DNA of 11,112 nt from Bacteroidota bacterium (lineage in GTDB: Bacteria; Bacteroidota; Bacteroidia; Bacteroidales; Tenuifilaceae). Made by a program: the position numbers and the translations under genes. Position 1 is the stretch's first letter, and the number at the start of each line of letters is the position of its first letter. Positions 6,716-11,112 of the stretch are shown piece after piece. The notes beneath the pieces are model-generated. The model did no database searches and was not told the DNA's origin. It worked only from the letters and a program-made list of their open reading frames with translations. The stretch is from the NCBI GenBank assembly GCA_023406715.1, contig JAEXVC010000149.1, forward strand, positions 1-11,112, read 5' to 3'.

Positions 6716-9022
6716 TTAATTTCCCAAATAAATAATCCGTTGCGAATTTAACTTAACTTCGTTTTCTTCGTGCAAAGTAACTGAAATAATATATACACCT
6801 GACGAGATTCCTAAAGAACCAAGATTCCATGGAATTGTTGTGTTGGAAATCGAAAAATCGACGAATTTCTGTGCGACTAACTTTCCTGACATCGAGGCAA
6901 TCGAAATGGTACAATCTGCACTAGGCTTATAGCTAAACTTCACAGAAACTTCATCACTTACTGGATTCGGGAATACAGTTACCTCGGGTAAATATAACCG
7001 GTGAGTTCCATTGGTTTTTATATTTGACGCACCTGGAGTTGGAGTATTCAGCTCCACAGGAAGTCCCTTCCCATTAGGGTAATAACCCAATGTTTTATCC
7101 TTTGATATTCGGGAGATATTGTAACCATCAATAAACTTCTTAGATGTAAAAATTCCAATCTCCTCTCCATCTCTATTTAACTTGAATGGCAGATGTTTGT
7201 TACCTTTAGAAGCATTTCCATCGGCCCAAAACAGCATAAACTCTCCAGGTTGAATGTTTACATTAGGAAGATTCCACTTATCGGGGTTGCTCAAATTATC
7301 GGTTATGGTAATATCGCCAAGCCAAATCGAAGAAGTGCCATAGTTGTATAACTCAATCCAATCAGAGTAATCGCCGAACTCATCGGGAAAAGTATGGGTG
7401 TTTGAGGTCATAACCTCATTAACGCATAACTTTACAGAGGAACTCAATGGAAAATTAATTATATTTTCGCCACTCAAAGGCTCTGTGGTGGATTGGGTTT
7501 CAGCATCAACCGCTACTATTTTGTAGTAAACCTTTGTAGTTGGCGTACTAAAAGGGCCAACAGTTGCAGCATAAAACCCTGTACTATCCAATACCATAGG
7601 TATTTCTCTATCAGAAAAATTATCGGTACTATATATCAATCTTACACTCTTGGGCACCGATTCATCATTTACCTGTGCGGCAATTTTAATTGGTACTTTA
7701 TACGATATTGCCCTATGGTAAATATTTGTTATAACTGGAGGAATATTCCCCACTACAGCTTGCGAAGTTGCATTCTGATGACGTTTGTTAATATAAGGTA
7801 TCAACCCGTACTTAACATGCCCGCCCAAGGATTGATTATAGGAATTGTCAAACGCAGTATTATTCCATCCATAATCCAGTGTTCTATATGTATCGGCATA
7901 GGCATACTGCTTAATCATATTACAAGTGGTTGTAGCCTTAGCGCTCAACAAAGTTGGGCTAAATTCTTTTGCTAACAGCTGCCTGATGTAGAACAAATAA
8001 CGTTTTTTGTACACATCAACACTAAGTATTTTTTTTGTCAAAGGTCTATCCTCACTACTTGCCCAAGAGTTAATATTCCGCGTAGCCCAATCAATATTAA
8101 ACCAGTCAATACCAAAGGTATTATCAACATCGTAAGGAATAAACTCAAATTTACCTGTTGATGTATTTTTATACAGATAGAAATTGTTCTTGTTGTAGGA
8201 GTAGCCATCCCAATGACCTATTAATGCTTCAACCGCTAGGTATTTAAGAAACGAATTCACGTTGAAAATAGGCTCAAGTTTAGCAGGTAATTCCGATGTG
8301 GATGTTTGAGTTACAACTTGAATCAACTGGGCAATATCAGAGTAATCATCGGCAGCAAGATTGGTTTTCAAATCGTAGACCCTATAACCATTCGCAGTAA
8401 ACTTATAACTACTCGGACTAGTTCCTCGGTATGTTAAATCGGCAGGGTAAAGGCATTTGTAGAGGTTACCATCCTTATTTCCAAATCTGCTCTCCACAAA
8501 CTCCTCATCTATGTGCTCTACGCTCATATACAACCCATAGTACTGATTATTGATATAAAGCCTTACATGGTTTGCTCTCGAAGCAGGAACTCCAATACCG
8601 TAGAGTATATCCCAACCTAGTTTTGCTCTAATTATGGAAGGGTCGTTATGCTCACCATTTAGGTTCATCTTCTCCATTCCTTTAAACTTCTGACCCGGAA
8701 CAAAAGTATTGAACGAAACTTTAAACGATTTTTTTTCAGAATAACGCGAGGTATTCCCTCTTAGTCTAACTCCTACATTGTAAACAGTATCGATCAGTGC
8801 CGATGACGAAAACTTAAAGGTAGCCCTATACTCCACATTGCTACTTTCATTGCCAGACTGGTAAAGGCTTTGCAGAAAAGTGTTATCCATATAGATATCT
8901 ATCCTTGGCACCTCAGTATCCACATAAACGGGGCTATAAATAGGAAACAGTTCTTGAGAATACAGATTTTTAACAAAAATCGGAATAGCTATAAATATCA
9001 AATATTTAGATTTCAAAATCAT
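6716..9022 (-). CDS. Secreted CotH-kinase family protein with lamin-tail domain and type IX sorting domain
   Basis: The protein is 768 residues from the ATG at 9022; a GTG one codon upstream (9025) is also possible. Residue numbers here follow the ATG start. Residues 1-23 are a signal peptide (ending NLYSQ). The CotH domain (about 35-420) shows VRLRGN (85-90), KKSFKVSF, LNGEHNDPSIIR (121-132), YYGLYMSVEHIDEEF (161-175), HWDGYSYNKNNFYLY (270-284) and PYDVDNTFGIDW (296-307). An Ig/FN3-like module follows (about 425-525), then a lamin-tail domain (about 530-640: VNEVMTSN, DWIELYNYG, LPFKLNRDGEEIGIF) and a T9SS sorting domain (about 680-768: VFPNPVSDEV to the end). CotH proteins of spore formers are atypical protein kinases that phosphorylate coat proteins; I infer D272 in HWD as catalytic and D298/D300 as metal ligands. 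The sorting domain places it on the cell surface or outside. It is directly followed by the DUF2490 gene. The VTC-domain and DUF4956 partners seen beside CotH elsewhere are absent here. Confidence 0.95.
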   Translation of the reverse strand: MILKSKYLIFIAIPIFVKNLYSQELFPIYSPVYVDTEVPRIDIYMDNTFLQSLYQSGNESSNVEYRATFKFSSSALIDTVYNVGVRLRGNTSRYSEKKSFKVSFNTFVPGQKFKGMEKMNLNGEHNDPSIIRAKLGWDILYGIGVPASRANHVRLYINNQYYGLYMSVEHIDEEFVESRFGNKDGNLYKCLYPADLTYRGTSPSSYKFTANGYRVYDLKTNLAADDYSDIAQLIQVVTQTSTSELPAKLEPIFNVNSFLKYLAVEALIGHWDGYSYNKNNFYLYKNTSTGKFEFIPYDVDNTFGIDWFNIDWATRNINSWASSEDRPLTKKILSVDVYKKRYLFYIRQLLAKEFSPTLLSAKATTTCNMIKQYAYADTYRTLDYGWNNTAFDNSYNQSLGGHVKYGLIPYINKRHQNATSQAVVGNIPPVITNIYHRAISYKVPIKIAAQVNDESVPKSVRLIYSTDNFSDREIPMVLDSTGFYAATVGPFSTPTTKVYYKIVAVDAETQSTTEPLSGENIINFPLSSSVKLCVNEVMTSNTHTFPDEFGDYSDWIELYNYGTSSIWLGDITITDNLSNPDKWNLPNVNIQPGEFMLFWADGNASKGNKHLPFKLNRDGEEIGIFTSKKFIDGYNISRISKDKTLGYYPNGKGLPVELNTPTPGASNIKTNGTHRLYLPEVTVFPNPVSDEVSVKFSYKPSADCTISIASMSGKLVAQKFVDFSISNTTIPWNLGSLGISSGVYIISVTLHEENEVKLNSQRIIYLGN

Positions 9023-9107
9023 CACTTTTAATAATTGAACTTGGTAAATATAGCCCGTAACATCATTTTAACTCTTTTTTCATAGTCAATTAACTTACAT
9101 ATCAACG

Positions 9108-9117
9108 CAATCGATTG
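9108..9117. promoter_or_regulatory. Perfect 10-bp palindrome CAATCGATTG in the CotH/rseC divergent region
   Basis: CAATCGATTG is self-complementary. It lies about 85 bases upstream of the CotH-like start and shares the TCGATT half with the inverted repeat next to the rseC start. Regulator binding is possible but unproven. Confidence 0.25.
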
Positions 9118-9183
9118 AAATTGAAGTCTTAATTATGTCAAAATCCTTACCCAATAATAATTTGGACTGATTATAAATTGGAT

Positions 9184-9198
9184 AATTGTTAAACAATT
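9184..9198. promoter_or_regulatory. 15-base palindrome upstream of the rseC-rnf promoter (candidate operator)
   Basis: AATTGTT-A-AACAATT is perfect with 7-bp arms around one base. It is centred about 45 bases upstream of the start predicted from the -7 box at 9224, where a dimeric activator could act. No clear TTG is found at -33 of this promoter, which fits an activator-dependent promoter. The A+T content means chance cannot be excluded. Confidence 0.35.
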
Positions 9199-9223
9199 TA
9201 AAATAACGGTAGCCAAAGAAACA

Positions 9224-9231
9224 TATTTTTG
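9224..9231 (+). promoter_or_regulatory. Predicted -7 box of the rseC-rnfBC operon
   Basis: TATTTTTG matches TAnnTTTG exactly and lies 22 bases upstream of the rseC ATG. A TTG is not found at the expected -33 distance, so only the -7 element is supported. Confidence 0.42.
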
Positions 9232-9253
9232 TAGTCGATTAAAATCGATACAA
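9229..9253. promoter_or_regulatory. Imperfect inverted repeat abutting the rseC start codon
   Basis: The left arm TTGTAGTCGATT (9229-9240) and right arm AATCGATACAA (9243-9253) are complementary over 11 bp with one bulged G, around only two bases. The right arm ends directly before the ATG, and the left arm overlaps the predicted -7 box. As DNA it is a good site for a repressor dimer; as RNA the loop would have to open by a few pairs. Confidence 0.35.
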
Positions 9254-9676
9254 ATGCCAGCTAAACCAACCTTAATTGAGCATTTAGGACGTATCGATGC
9301 AGTAACACCCAACGACATCAGAGTGGTTATTATTAGCCAATCTGCATGTGCTAGTTGTCATGCTAAGGGAGCATGTTCTGCATCGGATGTGTCTGAAAAA
9401 ATAGTAGTAGTAAGTAAAACCAACCATAATTTTCTGGTTGGTGAAACTGTTAAAGTTTTGCTTAAACAATCACTAGGCTTTAAAGCACTATTCTTAGCGT
9501 ATATACTCCCTTTTATTGTAGTTATTACCTCACTTTTCACATTCAGCGCTTTTATGAGCGAAGGCAAGGCTGGCCTGCTAGCCTTGTTGATACTAATACC
9601 CTATTACGCAATCCTATATTTTTTTAAAAATACATTATCGAAACAATTCAATTTTGATATAGAAAAAATCTCATAA
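9254..9676 (+). CDS. rseC: RseC/MucC family protein (SoxR-reducing system / Rnf-associated)
   Basis: The protein has 140 residues. The N-terminal half is a small soluble domain with three cysteines, C32-x2-C35-x5-C41, in the segment SACASCHAKGACSASD, the family pattern that could bind an iron-sulfur cluster or another cofactor. GETVKVLL (64-71) leads into two membrane helices (about 77-99 and 105-125). A short polar tail follows. RseC in E. coli is part of the machinery with RsxABCDGE that keeps SoxR reduced, and RseC homologues commonly precede rnfB in Bacteroidota. Here it is the first gene of the operon, 13 bases before rnfB, supporting a role in assembly or redox control of the Rnf complex in the inner membrane. 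The symbol rests on family membership and context, not on demonstrated function. No alternative call is likely. Confidence 0.92.
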   Translation: MPAKPTLIEHLGRIDAVTPNDIRVVIISQSACASCHAKGACSASDVSEKIVVVSKTNHNFLVGETVKVLLKQSLGFKALFLAYILPFIVVITSLFTFSAFMSEGKAGLLALLILIPYYAILYFFKNTLSKQFNFDIEKIS

Positions 9677-9689
9677 AACCAACCTAAGT

Positions 9690-10556
9690 ATGAGTTCTGT
9701 TCTTTTATTTTCAATTATTATGCTAAGCTTACTAGGAGTAGTATTGGCAGTAATACTATACTTAGTAGCACAAAAGTTTAAGGTGTTTGAAGATCCTCGT
9801 ATCGATCAGGTCGAAGCAGTACTTCCCGGTGCAAACTGTGGAGGCTGTGGATATCCTGGCTGTAGAGGATTTGCCGATGCTTTTGTAAAATCCGATGATC
9901 TGTCTGCTTTCTTTTGTCCCGTTGGCGGAAACGACACAATGAACGCTGCCGCCGCAGTTATGGGCAAAACAGTAGAAGCTAAAGATCCAGAGGTTGCAGT
10001 TATTCGTTGTTCGGGCAGTCCCGAAAACAGAAAACGCATAGTTAAATACGATGGAGCATCATCGTGTAAAATTGCGACTTCGCTTTACAGCGGTGATACT
10101 GGTTGCCAGTTTGGCTGCTTGGGTCTAGGCGATTGCGTTGCAGTTTGTAAGTTCGATGCTATTTACATTGACCCAGTAACTCTGCTTCCTGTTGTTAGCG
10201 ACGAAAAATGTACCGCCTGTGGTGCTTGTGTTAAGGCTTGCCCTAAGTTCATTATTGAACTACGCAAGAAAGGCCCTAAGAGTAAGCGTATTTTTGTATC
10301 GTGCATTAACAAGGACAAAGGCGGAGTTGCCCGCAAGGCTTGTCAAGTGGCCTGCATTGGATGTGGAAAATGTGTAAAAGTATGCCCACACGATGCTATC
10401 ACACTTGAAAACAACCTAGCTTACATCGACTTCAACAAGTGCAAACTTTGCAGAAAGTGTGTGGAAGAGTGTCCAACCAGTGCAATTCTGGAATTGAATT
10501 TCCCGCCACGTAAGCCTAAAGCTGAGACAGAAGCACAAGTAGAAAAAACAGAGTAG
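9690..10556 (+). CDS. rnfB: Rnf electron transport complex subunit B
   Basis: The protein has 288 residues. One N-terminal membrane helix (about 5-27) is followed by the RnfB Fe-S domain with C50-x2-C53-x4-C58-x17-C76 (in GANCGGCGYPGCRGFADA). Next come C139-x3-C143-x5-C149-x3-C153 and three ferredoxin CxxCxxCxxxC motifs at 174-184, 222-232 and 251-261. Extra cysteines lie at 107, 126, 205 and 218. RnfB is thought to take electrons from reduced ferredoxin and pass them into the membrane complex, which couples ferredoxin oxidation and NAD+ reduction to Na+ or H+ movement. It is longer than the E. coli RsxB (about 190 residues), which has fewer ferredoxin motifs; the long form occurs in anaerobes. 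The C-terminal tail after 270 is charged (KPKAETEAQVEKTE). The gene follows rseC by 13 bases and precedes rnfC by 16, so all three are surely one operon. Confidence 0.97.
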   Translation: MSSVLLFSIIMLSLLGVVLAVILYLVAQKFKVFEDPRIDQVEAVLPGANCGGCGYPGCRGFADAFVKSDDLSAFFCPVGGNDTMNAAAAVMGKTVEAKDPEVAVIRCSGSPENRKRIVKYDGASSCKIATSLYSGDTGCQFGCLGLGDCVAVCKFDAIYIDPVTLLPVVSDEKCTACGACVKACPKFIIELRKKGPKSKRIFVSCINKDKGGVARKACQVACIGCGKCVKVCPHDAITLENNLAYIDFNKCKLCRKCVEECPTSAILELNFPPRKPKAETEAQVEKTE

Positions 10557-10572
10557 CAACTATTCAATACCA

Positions 10573-11112
10573 ATGAATATGTTAAAAACATTCTCAAAAG
10601 GTGGTGTTCACCCACCCGAAAACAAGATATCGGCAAATAAACCAATTGAGATATTGCCATTGCCACAAAGAGTGAGCATTCCTGTATCGCAACATATTGG
10701 AGCCCCAGCAGCTGTTTTAGTTGCTAAAGGCGATAAGGTTAAAGTTGGACAGGTAATTGCGCAAAGCGCAGGGTTTGTATCGGCTAACATTCACTCCTCA
10801 GTATCAGGTACAGTTGAATCAATCGATACCGTCCTTGACAGTTCTGGATACAAACGCCAAGCAGTTACAATTACTGTAGAGGGCGATGAGTGGATTGAAA
10901 GCATCGACCGTTCAACCGAACTCAAAAAAGATATCCAACTAAACGCTCAGGATATTATTAAGCGTATTAACGAGTCGGGTATTGTGGGTTTAGGTGGAGC
11001 AACTTTCCCTTCGCACGTAAAACTATCAGTTCCTGCCGGCAAAAAAGCCGAAGTGCTTATTATTAATGGAGTTGAGTGTGAACCCTACTTAACTTCGGAC
11101 CACAGGTTGATG
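10573..11112 (+). CDS. rnfC: Rnf electron transport complex subunit C, 5' portion only
   Basis: The frame is open for 180 codons from the ATG at 10573 to the window edge. A second ATG at 10579 is an alternative start. The N-terminus FSKGGVHPPENK (7-18) is typical of RnfC. It leads into the barrel-sandwich N-terminal domain (about 25-105: PAAVLVAKGDKVKVGQVIA and HSSVSGTVESI), which resembles biotinyl/lipoyl folds. The NADH-dehydrogenase 51-kDa-like domain then begins with GIVGLGGATFPSHVK (136-150), a glycine-rich nucleotide/FMN-binding loop, and NGVECEPYLTSDHRL (165-179). The two C-terminal ferredoxin motifs and SLBB region expected in RnfC lie beyond the edge. RnfC is the peripheral subunit that carries the NAD(H) site. 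rnfD, rnfG, rnfE and rnfA would be expected next. Confidence 0.97.
   Translation, partial: MNMLKTFSKGGVHPPENKISANKPIEILPLPQRVSIPVSQHIGAPAAVLVAKGDKVKVGQVIAQSAGFVSANIHSSVSGTVESIDTVLDSSGYKRQAVTITVEGDEWIESIDRSTELKKDIQLNAQDIIKRINESGIVGLGGATFPSHVKLSVPAGKKAEVLIINGVECEPYLTSDHRLM

Noticed and set aside
7493..7975. Plus-strand 160-residue open frame
   Set aside because: It is antisense to the CotH-like gene, cysteine- and isoleucine-rich without family features, and so a shadow.
1..11112. Search for tRNA/rRNA genes, CRISPR arrays, insertion sequences, toxin-antitoxin or phage-defence genes
   Set aside because: No such pattern was seen by eye on either strand; small structured RNAs cannot be excluded without a covariance search.

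Overview
The window reads as an A+T-rich chromosomal segment from a member of the Bacteroidota, probably an anaerobic or fermentative one in the Bacteroidales/Marinilabiliales range. Three things point there. Two secreted proteins end in type IX secretion (Por) sorting domains. Promoters resemble the Bacteroidota TTG / TAnnTTTG type, with little Shine-Dalgarno sequence. The right end carries the rseC-rnfB-rnfC start of an Rnf ion-translocating ferredoxin:NAD+ oxidoreductase operon in the order usual for this phylum. Genus cannot be told from the sequence alone.

Left part (1-2581): the 5' portion of a minus-strand CNNM/CBS-domain membrane protein (CorC/HlyC type) runs off the left edge. It is divergent from a complete AbgT-family transporter on the plus strand. 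A strong hairpin terminator separates AbgT from the convergent gene to its right.

Middle (2582-5992): a secreted M1-family zinc aminopeptidase with a C-terminal sorting domain lies on the minus strand. A non-coding stretch of about 280 bases with several small hairpins follows. Next is a divergent pair of small conserved proteins, DUF4256 (minus) and DUF3788 (plus). A second strong bidirectional terminator closes this block.

Right part (5993-11112): a minus-strand two-gene unit encodes a CotH-kinase/lamin-tail protein with a sorting domain and, directly after its stop codon, a DUF2490 predicted outer-membrane beta-barrel protein. Divergently, rseC, rnfB and the beginning of rnfC form a tight plus-strand operon; rnfC runs off the right edge. 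The intergenic region between the two units contains three palindromic sites that look like candidate operators.

No tRNA, rRNA, CRISPR array, insertion sequence, prophage or clear sign of recent transfer was seen. Most genes are recognisable families in ordinary arrangements. The less explained items are the CotH/DUF2490 surface unit, the DUF4256/DUF3788 divergent pair, and the palindromes before rseC. I found no convincing case for a wholly new system.
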